Source of the DNA: Dastarcus helophoroides
Lineage: Eukaryota > Arthropoda > Insecta > Coleoptera > Bothrideridae
Assembly (NCBI GenBank): GCA_028583605.1
Contig: CM053332.1
Location: forward strand, 19,666,851-19,730,850
Direction of reading: 5' to 3'
DNA: 64,000 bases
The notes under the pieces were generated by a model, which saw only the letters and a program-made list of their open reading frames with translations, did no database searches and was not told the origin of the DNA. This document shows, in pieces, positions 21,221 through 33,017 of this stretch. The translations under genes and the position numbers were made by a program. How positions within the stretch are numbered: position 1 is the first letter of the stretch; each line of letters begins with the position of its first letter.

Positions 21221-23452
21221 ACCTTTTTAGTGGCTTTTTTAACTGTTCGTTTTTGCCTAATTTAACATTTTGCTCACCTTCTTACCTTACTTGATTGTGC
21301 CTAAAATCCGGTCTCTAATTATCACCAAAGTATAATAAGATCGTTGTTAATTCGGTGTAAACTTACCCACCTAAATCCTATTTTGCATAACGACATAACT
21401 CGCCCCATTTCCATATTGCATTACATACCTGTAACAAGAAAACTTTGTAATGCGAATCGTTAATGTTGGCTAACCTTAGATTTTACTTAGTTATAGGTTT
21501 GCATTTTTCATTAATACCTTAGTCATGTCTCGAAACCTTGACTAAAATTTCTATTTTCCGGGGGTTTACCACACGTTGTATAAATTAAGCTCGAGATGGT
21601 TCCAGGTACGTCATTAATAATTTCATTCCCAGCCGCCGACATTCAACGCCCCCACCCCCACCAGAAAACGCAACAAAATAGCAAAGACCAGAAATTAATT
21701 AACGAACTAACTTGCGGTGTTTATTATCCTTTAGTGGCAGATATCTGCGGTATGTGTTTAAGGCTAAAGCTATACTTAATTTCAACAAGCAGTGTCATTA
21801 TACAAACTTAACGGCGAAGTGTAATTTTGAAGTACCGAGAAGCCATAAAGCAGCATCTCTGAGGGTTATTTATCTTTCGAACTCTAGACCGAATTAACCT
21901 TAAAACCTTTAGCAAAATGCAGTTTGCGAATTGCTAGTGGAAGTTTTACGATTTCCGGGAATCATATGCACAATGGCTGATCTTCGCCATAAAGATATTT
22001 TAATTTGTTGGAAGTGGAAATTGTAGAAACGTATCTGACAATTTATACCATTTGCACCCCATTCGTGGGCTTTGTGCGCTTCCTGGAAAACATTATTCTT
22101 GCATCGATACATCTGCAAGATATCAAGAACGTATTGCTTTACGTTCTATAAAGGTAATTTTACAAAACAGACGCCAATACCAAACTTATAGATTCTAAAT
22201 GTTTAGTATTGAAGTACATTTTATGAATGCAGTCTTTCGTCGAGGGATGACATTTCGTTTATTTTTTAGAACAATATGGTTTGCACGTTACTGTTTTTTT
22301 TTTCACCGAAGTGAAATCGCAGCAAACCATTTAAATCTCCCCATATCAAATTAAAAAATGTCACTTAAAGTATCTACGAGATATGTTTGAAAAGTGTTTT
22401 TATTTTTCCAACTTTAACACCCTCTATCGAAAGTTTTACGAACAACATTGTATATGATATTCTCAAATTAATTTTCGCTGTAGAATCTAGTGGCTTTTTT
22501 TTAAAGGACACTCTGGATAAAGAACTCTCATACAGGGCCGTGCAGTGCTATGATGCAAAGAGGCCACCGCATCAGGCGGCACCTTAAAGAAGCGGCCTAA
22601 GCAGCTAAATCAAAATATAATTTGAGTCATTCAGTAATTGACAATTTTTACACATCGCTTTTATATGCAGCTCTGCATGCGGCTCCCTTTGAAATGTTAA
22701 TGTTTTTTTTATTAATCTAAAACATTTTTTATAACTCTTGATTATTTGATGTTCATAAAAAAGAAAAAAACCAAAATAAAAATTTGATAGTTTTTTCATA
22801 AATGCAGAGTTTTTTCTGGAAATTTTCATTATTTTCTCAAAATTCCGAGTTTAATTTTAAAATTCTTATTATTTTCGAGACTAACCCAGAAATTTCGAAA
22901 AAGAATCGAAATGTGAAAAATATCATTGAAAATTTTGACACCAAAGATAAACAAATATCGAGAATATAGTCAATATTTCAAAAAGCTAAAAATACAAATT
23001 AAAAGTCAAAATTGCAGGAGAAACGTGACAATTAACATTGAAAAATTATAATCCAAAAAAAAGTCAAAATTTGGAAAAAAAACCCATTTTTTTTTAAGTT
23101 TAATCCACTCGCAAAGGGTAACCCCATTTTGCTTTCAAAGCACTGCGAGTAGGATGTGGAAACAAGGATAGATGGCGATGAACCGCCTTCTTAAACGTAA
23201 TATATAAAAAAATGCCAACATTTTTAAAATAATATTAAATTAAAAAATAAATTGCATTCTTTAAAAAGACATTATTTTTTTAATTTGAAAAAAAATTGAA
23301 TATTTGTATAAAAATTCAAAATTTCAAGTTTCAAATTAAAATGTGAAAATTGGAACTGAAATTCATCGAAATCCATAGCAAAAAGTCAAAATTTACAAAA
23401 TAAAATAACTAATAATTTGTAAGCTAAAAATAAAATTTTGAACTGAAACTTG
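21221..23452. other. 2.2-kb spacer of the giant inverted repeat
   Basis: The first ~1.4 kb is unique DNA with ordinary composition, and the remainder is AT-rich diffuse DNA. Frames at 21596-21811 (plus) and 21909-22118 (minus) have no recognisable domain. ATGGTTCCAGGTACGT at 21596 resembles a start followed by a splice donor, but nothing else supports an exon. A short inverted pair CCACTCGCA and TGCGAGTAGG lies at about 23107-23155. No transposase or other enzyme is seen in the spacer. Confidence 0.6.
22526..22606. mobile_element. Possible hAT-like terminal fragment
   Basis: CAGGGCCGTGCAGTGCTATG followed by AGAGGCCACCGCATCAGGCG is similar in style to hAT ends that begin CAGGGCCG. No opposite end or transposase is seen. 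Confidence 0.3.
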
Positions 23453-26400
23453 AACTATTGAAAATTTCGACCTTTTTCAAAATTTTACCTTTTCAAAATT
23501 TCAACTTTTCTGATAATTACGAATTTTTTGATAATTTTAACTTTTCTCCAATATTTAAAAAATGTATCTTCTTTGAAAATTGAATAAAAAAATTCGTCTT
23601 TTGTTCACATTCCAAAAATTATTGAAAACGTCGACCATATTATAAATTGAAAATTTTTTTCGAAAACCTCATTTTCTTTTAAAAATTTGATTTTCTATGA
23701 AAATTTCAAAATTTTTTAAAATTTGAGTTTTTTAAAAAAGTCGTCTTTTCTGATAACTTTAGCTTTATTTTTTAAGAGTGGTAATTTTTTTTTTTTAATT
23801 TACATTTTTTGAAAAAAATTTCGAAATAAGACTCGAATTTAAAAAAAAATTAATAACAAAATTCTCTATTTTTAAAAATTGTGCAAAGTTTTGAAACAAA
23901 TTTCCAAAAAAGCTTGCATTTTATGTATAAATAAATTGTCAAAATTTGAATTTCAATCACAAAAAATTGGCTTCAATCTGGAATATTTAATTTTTGAAAT
24001 TTCCCTGGAACTTCAAAATTACTAGAAAAAAATTAAATTAGAACAGTAAATTGTTAATGAATCTTTTTTAACGTTTTCAATAATTTTAATTTTCAAATTT
24101 TGGGACTCTTCTAGAAATGTTGGCTCTTTTTCTCAAAAATTTCAATAATTCCCACTTTAAAAGTTGAAATTATAGGAATATTTCTGACAATTAATTTATT
24201 TTTTTTCTTTTAATTTCGGAAATGTTATTTTTTTGAAAAATGTTGTTGAAATTTGGGTTTAATTTTTAAATTTCGATCTTTTTTTATCGAAATTTGAATT
24301 TTAAATTTGAACTTGAGAATTTCAGAAATAAATTTACCATTTCTAGAAAAATTGGAAATTCCGATTCAGAATTTTCTTTGGTCCTACAGTAGTAGTAATT
24401 TTTTAGAGAAATATCAAATTGTACAAAATCTTGAAATATACAAGGTTTATTTTTTCTTGAAATTTTAATATTTTTCCAATAGTTTTCTTATTTTTATAAA
24501 GATTTAAAGTTTATTTCTCCTAAATTTATACCTAATAATTTTCAGTTCCTTATCAACATTACAAAATAAAATGAACTTTAAAATATTAAAATTTCGTTAA
24601 AAAATTTTTAAATTTACAAAACAAAGTAGAAAGAAATCAAAATTTCTACAAGAAAAAATATTTTAAAGGCAAAATCTCCAAGAAAAATCGAAATTTCATA
24701 AAAAATTCTTTGTATAAAATGTTTAGAGAAAAACACAAATTTTACAGGAAAAAAGCAAAATTTGTTAAAGAAAAAAACGAAATGTGAAAAAATATCTTTA
24801 CAAAAAAGTCAAAATTTTATGTTTTTCCCAAAATGTTAAAATTTTTGTAGAACTTTCAGTGTGTTTTCCAAACATTTTTTGTCAAAACTACAAAATAAAA
24901 TGAACTTTTAATTGTCAGTGTCTTAGAAAAACTTGACATTTTTAAAGTAAATTAGAGGAACAAAGAAAAATTTGAAGAAGTTGGAATTTCTAGAAGAAAT
25001 TTTAAGAATAACACTTTCAGGAAAAATGGAAACTTCGAGAAAATTTCTTTTTAGAAAATTATTAGAAGAAATGGAAACCTGCAGAAAATTTCCTAAAAAA
25101 TCGAAATACCTGAAAAAAACTCAAACTTTTTATACAAAATGAGTTTTGAGGTAAAAATTTAAAGGTACCATATTAACTTTTTTTTTAGACAAATAGTAGA
25201 ATGCGAGATGAGTTGAATTTAGATTTTTTCTTATTTTCTCAAAATGTTGACATTTTCAAAGAAATTTGAGTTTTTTTCCTAACATTTTAATTCCTGCTCG
25301 AAATATTCTTTTTTCCTCAACTCGTTTACAAAAATTAGTTTTTGAAAATGTGATTTTGATCAAAATTAAAAATAAAATAGGTTTTTAAATGTGGTAACTT
25401 CGTGAAAGAAACCCAAAATTTCTATAAAAAGAAATCAGAGTAAATTTAAAATTTCTACAAAAATGTGTGCAATGAAAAGTGTTCAGAAAATTTTGAGAAA
25501 ACAACTCGTAAATGAAATTGGGGGTGCTGCAGCCTATACGCCAGCGGCCATTAAAACCAAGACAGAACTTAAATAAGATTCAAACTTTAAAAAACCCGAA
25601 ATATTAAAAAAAACAAAAGAAATTTAGAGCAAAAGTGGAAATTTTGAAAATAAGTTATAACTGTCAAAGAAAAATTCGAAACTTTGGGAAAATTTGAAAA
25701 ATGGTTGGAATTTTTGATAAAAGTAAAAATCGTGAAGAAGAACAAGATTTTCAAAGTCGAATTTTGAAAAATTAAAAAATTGCAAAAAACCTATCAAGAA
25801 AATATTTCAGAATTCGTTGAGAAAAATGACATTATAAGAACAAAATTTGAGATTTTGTAACAAAAATTTAAAATCATTGACTAAAAAGAAAATTCTGAAA
25901 AAAAAATAAATCTTGAAAGATTCAAAATTTTTAAAATTGTAGACAAAATGACAAAAATGGACAAAGTAGACAAAAACAAAAAAAAATTTAATAAACCAAA
26001 AGATTCCAAGAGAGCCAAATTTTTTAAAAGTCAGCATCTTCAAGTAAAGGGAGAGAACACATTAAATTTTTAAAAATTGATGGACCTTTCGAAAAAAAAG
26101 TGCTAATTACTAAAAATAAATTGCCAAATTTTTAAAAGTAAGTAAGTAAGTAAGTAAGTAAATATTTTACTTAGTAAATTATCTAATACATTACTCATGA
26201 GTTTAATTATGTAAACAATAATTTTACATGCTTATTTTATAGAAATTTATAATTAAATAATTGCTCTAAAAAAAAAGAAAAAAAAAAGTCGAAGTTTTAC
26301 GATAAAATCAAAATTCAGAACGGACGAAATTCCACCAAAAAGTAAACTAGGAAAATAGAAATTCTGAGCAAAATTAGAAATATTCAAAACAACTTAAAAT

Positions 26401-26715
26401 CCCGAAAAAAGTCAAAATTTGAAAATATTCGAACTTCAAAAATCTCGAAATTGATTTTTGATGGAACGGACTGGTCCTTGGTTATCTTCAAAAATTGAAA
26501 TACAGAACTTGTCCCCTGAAACCAAGAAAGATTAAAAACACAACAAAGGTTGCTGTAACGCGTTTCGACAGCCAAGCTGTCATTTTCAGGGGATAACTAA
26601 ACTGGTCTAGCTTCTCTCTGAAGATGACAGCTTGGCTGCCGAAACGCGTTAGGGCAACCTTTCTTGTGTTTTTTAATCTTTTTTGGTTTCAGGGGACAAA
26701 TTCTGTATTTTAATT
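23453..26715 (-). repeat. Giant inverted repeat, right arm (~3.3 kb)
   Basis: Reverse-complement partner of 18118-21220 (anchors given there). The arms differ by scattered substitutions and small indels, and by an extra ~150 bp in this arm at about 26132-26285. Its plus strand is A-rich, mirroring the T-rich left arm. The minus-strand frame 25807-26043 is the counterpart of the plus-strand frame 18676-18858 and shares the VYFVHFCHFVYNFKNF segment. This reflects the duplication, not protein conservation, because both are low-complexity. Confidence 0.9.
26132..26285. repeat. GTAA microsatellite plus ~120-bp insertion in the right arm
   Basis: Six or so GTAA units (about 26137-26161) followed by unique AT-rich sequence and an A-rich run. 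The left arm has none of this at the matching position (about 18545-18565), so it was gained here or lost there after the arms formed. Confidence 0.7.
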
Positions 26716-26720
26716 ATCGA
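26453..26720. mobile_element. GAAACGCG dispersed family, foldback copy in the giant right arm
   Basis: Outer end ATGGAACGGACTGGTCC, two hairpin cores (GACAGCCAAGCTGTC in minus orientation and GACAGCTTGGCTGCC in plus orientation) separated by TAACTAAACTGGTCTAGC, then GGTTTCAGGGGACAAA. It is truncated on its right side relative to the copy at 18079, lacking the GATAACCAAGGACC end. The central spacer matches that of the 18079 copy in reverse complement. Confidence 0.85.
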
Positions 26721-26884
26721 AATTGAAACAAAAAGTAAACATCTTTATTCATTTTCTTAAAGAAGTAGAGTTTTTTCAATAAAACATTTTGAAAAAAGTA
26801 AAAAAAGATTGTGAATAAAATTAGAATTTGCAAAATTAACATTTTTCAAAAATTAAAATTTTCGAAATATGAAATCGAAAATCA

Positions 26885-27980
26885 GATTTGAAATCGAAGA
26901 TCAAAATTTCTAAAATAATCTAAAAATTTGCGAAAAACTCATGATTAAAAAAGTGGAAATTTTGAAAACACTGGAAAGAAAATTTGAAATTTTCAATAGG
27001 ACTGCCAACATTTGCAAAAGATCTAAATTTTCGAGTCAAATAAAAAAATGGAATTTAAAAAATGTCGAATCAAACAAAAAAAGCCGAAATATTCAAAAAG
27101 GCAAGAGTTCGAAAAAAAATTGAAATCTCGAAAGGAGCAGATATTACGAAAAAGTCGATAATTTCAAATAAGTAGGTACATTCAAAAAATGGTGACATTT
27201 TTCAAAAAGAGAGAAATTTTGAAAGAAGATTGGATCTTAAAAAATGAAAAAGTCCTGGTTTTCAAAAAAGTCCCGGTTTTCAAGAAAGTCTCGGTTTTTA
27301 AAAAAGTCTTGGTTTTCGAAAAAGTCAAAACTTCGAATAAAAGTCAATATTTCCAAAAAAAATAGAATTTTGCTGAAAAGATCAAATCCTTTTAATAAAG
27401 TGGAACTCGTTCAAAAAGACAAGATTTTCAAAAACAGAGTAAGATTTAAGAAATTCAAAACATTCAAAAGGTTAAAAATTCTAGGATCGAAATTTTTAAT
27501 TACATTTTCAAAAAAACTGAGATTTTCACAAAAGCAGAAGTTTTCAAAGAAGGTCGAAATTTATAACAAAATAGACATTTCGAGAAAACGCCTAAATATG
27601 AAAAAAATCGAAATTTTTAAAAGAGGTTCATTTATGAATTAAACATATTTAAAAAATATTAGTTAAAAAGTATTTAAATTTTGAAAAATTTGAATTTACC
27701 AACAATTTTGTTATCTTAAGAGGAAATTCTAAAAAATTGACAGTTTCATAATTTTTAACAATACAAATGCATCATATTCAGAAAAAGTCAAAATTTTGAG
27801 GAAAGATCAAAATTGCGAGAAAAAATTTAGGATTTTCCAAAAGAAATAAAAGTTTTTAAACAGGTCGACATTGTCGATGAAAAATGATACATTTTCAAAA
27901 AGAGTAGAATTTTTTATATTCCTGGGTCGAATTTCGACCACAAGCGATGCTAGTAATACATCCCATACAATCCCAACTTT
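26885..27980 (+). repeat. ~1.1-kb direct repeat, copy 1
   Basis: Matches 28174-29282. Shared anchors: TAAAATAATCTAAAAATT (26911 and 28200), GATCAAATCCTTTTAATAAA (about 27380 and 28682) and TTTCGACCACAAGCGATGC (about 27931 and 29236). The Lys/Phe-rich open frame 27244-27642 corresponds to 28495-28944 in copy 2. Composition is low-complexity and I do not consider it a protein. Confidence 0.9.
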
Positions 27981-28173
27981 TTTTTTTTTAAATTGAACAG
28001 TTTTAGCTATTTTTTAATTCGAAATTTTTAAAATTTATAATCTGTTGGAAAATTCGATCTTTTTGAAACTTCCATTTGTTCGAAAGTGTATACTTTTTTG
28101 AAAATTTCTACTTTTTTTTTAAATGTCTACTCATTTGAATTTTTCGATTATTTCAACAAGTTAGCTTTTTCGA
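27981..28173 (+). repeat. Linker related to 35020-35190
   Basis: Between the two direct repeats. Words such as TTTGTTCGAAAGTGT, TCTACTCATTTGAATTTTT and TTTCAACAAGTTAGC recur in the same order near 35090-35190, 7 kb away. This shows the T-rich family was copied between separate arrays. Confidence 0.7.
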
Positions 28174-29282
28174 AATTTGAGATCAAAGATTAAAATTTCT
28201 AAAATAATCTAAAAATTAGAGAAAAACTTATGGAAATTTTAAAAAAACTGAGGACGAAATTTGAAATTTTCAATAGGCCTGCCAACATTTGCAAAAGATC
28301 GAAATTTTTGAGTCAGATAAAAAAGATGGAATTTCAAAAATGTCCAATCAAAAAAAGTCGAAATATTCAAAAAGGCAAAACTTCGAAAAAAAATTTGAAA
28401 TCTCGAAAGGAGCAGATATTACGAAAAAGTCGATAATTTCAAATAAGTAGGTACATTCAAAAAAAGGTGATATTTTTTAAAAAGAGTAGAAATTTTGAAA
28501 GAATATTGGATCCTAAAAAATGAAAATGAAAAAGTCCCGGTTTTCAAAATAGCCCTGGATTTCAAAAAAGCCCCGGTTTTCAAAAAAGTCCCGGTTTTCA
28601 AAAAAATGTTGGTTTTTAAAAAAGTCAAAACTTCGAATAAAAGTCAATATTTCCAAAAAAAAAATAGAATTTTGCTGAAAAGATCAAATCCTTTTAATAA
28701 AGTGGAACTGGTTCAAAAAGACAAGATTTTCAAAAACAGAGTAGGATTTAAGAAATTCACAACTTTCAAAAGGTTAAAAATTCTAGGATCGAAATTTTTA
28801 ATCACATTTTCAAAAAAACTGAGATTTTCACAAAAGCAGAAGTTTTCAAAGAAGGTCGAAATTTATAACAAAATAGACATTTCGAGAAAACGTCTAAATA
28901 TGAAAAAAATCGAAATTTTTAAAAAGAGCCCATTTTTTAATTAGAGATATTCAAAAAATATTAGAGTTAAATAATATTTAAATTTTGAAACATTTGAATT
29001 TACCAACGATTTTGTTATCTTAAGCTGAAATTCTAAAAAATTGACAAGTTTATAATTTTTAAAACGACAAATGCATCATATTCAGAAAAAGTCTAAATTT
29101 CGAGGAAAGATCAAAATTCCGAGAAAAGAATTAGGATTTTCCAAAAAAAGGTAGAAATTTTTAAACAGATCGAAATTGTTGATGAAAAATGATACATTTT
29201 CAAAAAGAGTGGAATTTTTCATATTCCTGGGTCGAATTTCGACCACAAGCGATGCTAGTAATACATTTTATACAATCCCAAT
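28174..29282 (+). repeat. ~1.1-kb direct repeat, copy 2
   Basis: See copy 1. A minus-strand frame 28419-28628 and plus frame 28495-28944 arise from runs of GTTTTCAAAAAAGTCCCGG-type units. The trailing CACAAGCGATGCTAGTAAT block is unique in composition and probably derives from another inserted sequence. Confidence 0.9.
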
Positions 29283-29525
29283 ATTTCGGAAATATTATCG
29301 AAATTAAAATACAATTTGTAGAACAGTTTAAAAAATTTTGGGAAAAAAGTTTTAATGTAGATATTAAAATTAAAATTTTAGAGTAGTAGTAGTAGACTGC
29401 AAATTCATGCAGCTCTCCAAGCGTGTCTAGTGAATCATAGGTAGCTGAACTACCAACAGTTGAAACACTGCCACCTAGTGAAGCGGTTGCTCTCTAGGAA
29501 AGTTCCCAGAAGACATGGATTCTAA

Positions 29526-29862
29526 TGCACAGACCAATAGGTTTGAACATTTATTAGATTCAAAGTTTGGAAACCAAAGACCGGTTTCAATCTTGTTAGA
29601 TTTCGTTAGTTTGGTATATCCAACTCTCTACTTGCATACGACATTGTTGGCGATGGCCATAGTTTTCTCTATGGACCAATAGGTGGCGGTAGTCTGAGAG
29701 TCACACGTTTGACGTTCGTTAATTCTTTAGTACTTACTTGTCGAAACATTTGTTAGCGTTCGAGATAGATATATCAAACTGAGGAGATCTAGCAAGATCA
29801 AAACCGTTCTTTGGTTTCCAAACTTCGAATCTAATAAATGTTCAAACCTATTGGTCTGTGCA
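29526..29862. mobile_element. TGCACAGACC foldback element
   Basis: Left end TGCACAGACCAATAGGTTTG mirrors right end CAAACCTATTGGTCTGTGCA. The inverted match covers about 107 bp (through TTTGGAAACCAAAG and GTTTGGTATATC). The right arm is longer than the left: comparison with the copy at 12654 shows the left arm is truncated at about 29632. No coding capacity. The ~130 bp before it (from 29390) is unique and contains a short TAG microsatellite. Confidence 0.8.
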
Positions 29863-30690
29863 TCAGAAACCTAATCTTCATAAAACATAGGAATTACCGG
29901 AAAATAAATTTTCCAAATTGTAACATAATTGCATTACATTTCACAAGTCATTACCTAGTAAAATAAATACCCTTCAACCTCCAAAAGTAATTTTAATTTT
30001 AGTCCTTTAAGTACTAGTTAAGTCTTTCTCTCTGAGGAAATTAACGTGATAATATAATATAAATTAAAATCGATGAGAGGTTAATGAAAGGCCTTGTTCT
30101 GTGTAACACTTTCTGAAAATACTTGGGCGCCTTATTTACATTGAAGATGATTCAATTAATTTCAGGTCGAAAGCGGGGTCCGTTGCTATTCTTTGTAATT
30201 TATAATTGGGCAACATTAATAACATTTGAACGGGTTTTTGCGACATTTCTCGAACTTGCTTTTCACTCTCGATTCCCACTGAAAATAATTTCACACCCAT
30301 TTAACCTCCGGCTTTGTCTTCGTGTTAATACATTTCCTAACAGACTTAAAGTGTCTTCTGAATAATTTATCCTTTTGAAATTTATTCATCCGAAATTTAT
30401 TGGGGCTTTGTTTTGCAGTGTGCTCCATTAAAGTGTTTTTCGCAGATTGGTTTAGTATTTTTTTGTCATTTTGTTTAGATCTGATGGGTGTCCGCAAATA
30501 AATGCAAGGATAAGACCAAAATGAAAAAAATTTAACTAGCATGGTTTGTTGTCGAAATTTGATCAACAGCATCTGTAAAGAACGAAATTCTACATAAATC
30601 ATTGGCATTTATTCATATGCAAATTCATACTTTTTTGATATGACGAAAGGAACGCGAGCATAAAAATTATGATTTTTGTCCACAATTTCA
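29863..30690. other. Unique DNA, no gene identified
   Basis: Ordinary composition. Frames at 30123-30365 (plus) and 30291-30608 (minus) have no domain that I recognise. Confidence 0.5.
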
Positions 30691-31599
30691 GCTATTTTCA
30701 GATTTTAGATTTTTTTAAATTATACTCTTTTTCAGAATTTCGACATTTTCCAAAAGCTTCAACTTTTTTATGAGCATTGTAAATTTTTGTTGTTAATGTT
30801 ATCCCACTTTTTATTAAATTTCAATTTACAAAATAACAGATTTTTGCTTGATCATTTCAACTTTTTTTTTTTAATTTAGAGGTTTTAAATTTTGTTTATT
30901 TTGAAAATTTAAAAATCTTTATTTAAAAATTGAAGTTTTCTTTAGGAGTTTAACTTTTTCATTTAGACTTCCTTCGAAATTGTTGACTTTTTTAAATTTT
31001 TGACCACTGAAATATTTCGACTCGTTGAAAAGTTCGATTTTTTTTGAAAATTAAATTTTTGTGTAATGCCTGCTGGTTTTGAAGATTTTTACTTATTTTG
31101 AAAGTTTTAGCATTTTAAAATTTGCACTTATTTAGATATTTGGCATTTTTTATCTCTCTATCTTTGAAAACGTCGAATTTTTGGGAATTTCGATATATTT
31201 TTAAATTTCAACCCTTTTAAACATTCAACCGTTTCCAAGTTTCGACCTTTTTCAGAAATGTAACATTTTTTTTGAAAACTTAGACTTTTTGACAGCTTTA
31301 ACTTTTTCTTATAAAATTTAAGATATTTGAAAATAATAATATTTAAAAATTTTCTCTTAAAAAAAACCCTTTCCTAAAAGTTTTGGCATTTCAACATTTG
31401 TAGTTATTTCAAATTTTTCATTTTCAAAAAATTGTAATTTTTTTAGAATTTTGCACTATTTTTAACTCTCGAATTTTGGAAATGTTGACTTTTTGAAAAC
31501 TGGGATTTTTTCAAAAATTCTGACTCGTTTAAACATTCGACGTTTTGACAGGTTTCACTTTTTATATATTTGAGAGTTTTAGCCTTTTTTTTAAAGGTG

Positions 31600-31790
31600 A
31601 AGGCTGTAGACTGGAGTTTTCAGTCGTCCGAGGTAGTACCCCCCACGTGTCACTAGGAGGCGGTGAAATGATGCTTACATCATGTTTCCGTCTCTGACAC
31701 GTGAGTCGGTTCCTGTTATTCTTCTTTCCTCATCCTGTCCCTTTCCCTGTTTTCTTTTTTTCATCTCCTCTGATTTTTTCTTGTAACTAA
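31600..31790. mobile_element. GC-richer insertion in T-rich array
   Basis: Unlike its surroundings it has GTCGTCCGAGGTAGTACC and a perfect inverted pair CACGTGTCA and TGACACGTG (about 31653-31704), followed by a pyrimidine-rich tract. It interrupts the T-rich tandem unit, so it looks inserted. Family unknown. Confidence 0.45.
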
Positions 31791-32383
31791 AAAAAAATCG
31801 ATACTTTTGGAAATAGCTATTATCCATAATTTTCACTTTTTAAAACACCACTCATTTTCAAAATTCTGCTATTTGGGAATTTCCGATTATTTCAAAATCC
31901 CCACTTTTTGAAATTTTTATTTTTATTAGAATTTTCCCATTATTTCTGAATCTCGATTTTTAAAACGTAAATTTGCCGAAAATTTCGATTTTTTTGAAAA
32001 CTCAACCTTTTTAGAAAGCTCGACCTTTTGGCAGTCTTCATTTTTTTTTGAAAAACTTGACAGTTGTGAAAATTGACAATTTTCAAACTTTTGACTTTTT
32101 AAAAATCGACCTTTTAAAACTTCCACGTGTTCGCAAGTTTTGACTTTTTTGAACCGATCTAGCCTTTTTGAAAATGTCTGCTTATTTAAAGTTTTTGATT
32201 TTTAATTTCCAGCATCTCGACTTTTGCAGGATTTTAAATTTTCTTCCAAATTTTATCTGTTTAAAAAAAATTGCAGGGATTTTTAATTTTGGTTATTTTG
32301 AAATTTTGAAAATGCTAACTTCAAAATTATACCTTTTTTCCGAAAAATTTGACTTTTTCTTTTAGACTTTTTCACTTACAAAG

Positions 32384-33017
32384 AAAGGTCGCGAAGTGTC
32401 AGGCGCCGATTTTGCTAATTTTTGGATTTGTTTTAAAGGACCAAAATCTAAGAGACACATATTTTTTTTTATCGGCTGATAAACGGTTTTAAGGGTAGTT
32501 TTACCCCCTTAAAGTTGGGGCAAAAAATGCAGATTTTGCTGTTTCTCGCATATTAAAAATGATATTCGAGTCGTTTCTTTTTCCAAAGGTTTTGTTTTGA
32601 CGGGAAATAAAAGAAAAACATTTTTTCAAAATTTTCCCGCCCCCCTCATGGGGGCAAACTACCCCATTTAGAAGTTTTTTGATCATAAAAATGGTAATTA
32701 CGTCAGCAAAATTTTGATAAAAATATATGTTATTTTATACACCAAAACTAATTGAGGGGGGCGGGAAAATTTTGAAAAAATGTTTTTCTTTTATTTCCCG
32801 TTAAAACAAAACTTTTGAAAAAAGAAACGACTCGAATATCATTTTTGGTATGCGAGAAACAGCAAAATCTGCATTTTTTGCCCCAACTTTGAGGGGGTAA
32901 AACTAACCTTAAAACCGTTTATCAGCCGATAAAAAAAATATGTGTCTCTTAGATTTTGGTCCTTTAAAACATATCCAAAAATTAGCAAAATCGGCGCCGG
33001 ACACTTCGCGACCTTTC
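32384..33017. mobile_element. Near-perfect foldback element, ~265-bp arms
   Basis: Left end AAAGGTCGCGAAGTGTC and right end ACACTTCGCGACCTTT. Arms 32384-32648 and 32753-33017 are inverted with very few differences (CGGCTGATAAACGG against CCGTTTATCAGCCG; CATATTAAAAATGATATTCG against CGAATATCATTTTTGGTATG). The loop is about 104 bp. High arm identity points to recent insertion or ongoing arm-to-arm correction. No transposase. The minus frame 32501-32686 lies in the arm and is not a gene. Confidence 0.9.

Noticed and set aside
21596..21811. Start codon followed by a GTACGT donor
   Set aside because: Only three codons before the donor-like site, no hydrophobic or conserved peptide, and no phase-matched exon found.
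27244..28944. Lys-rich frames conserved between two direct repeats
   Set aside because: Conservation is explained by the recent duplication. The peptides are low-complexity and carry no recognisable domain.
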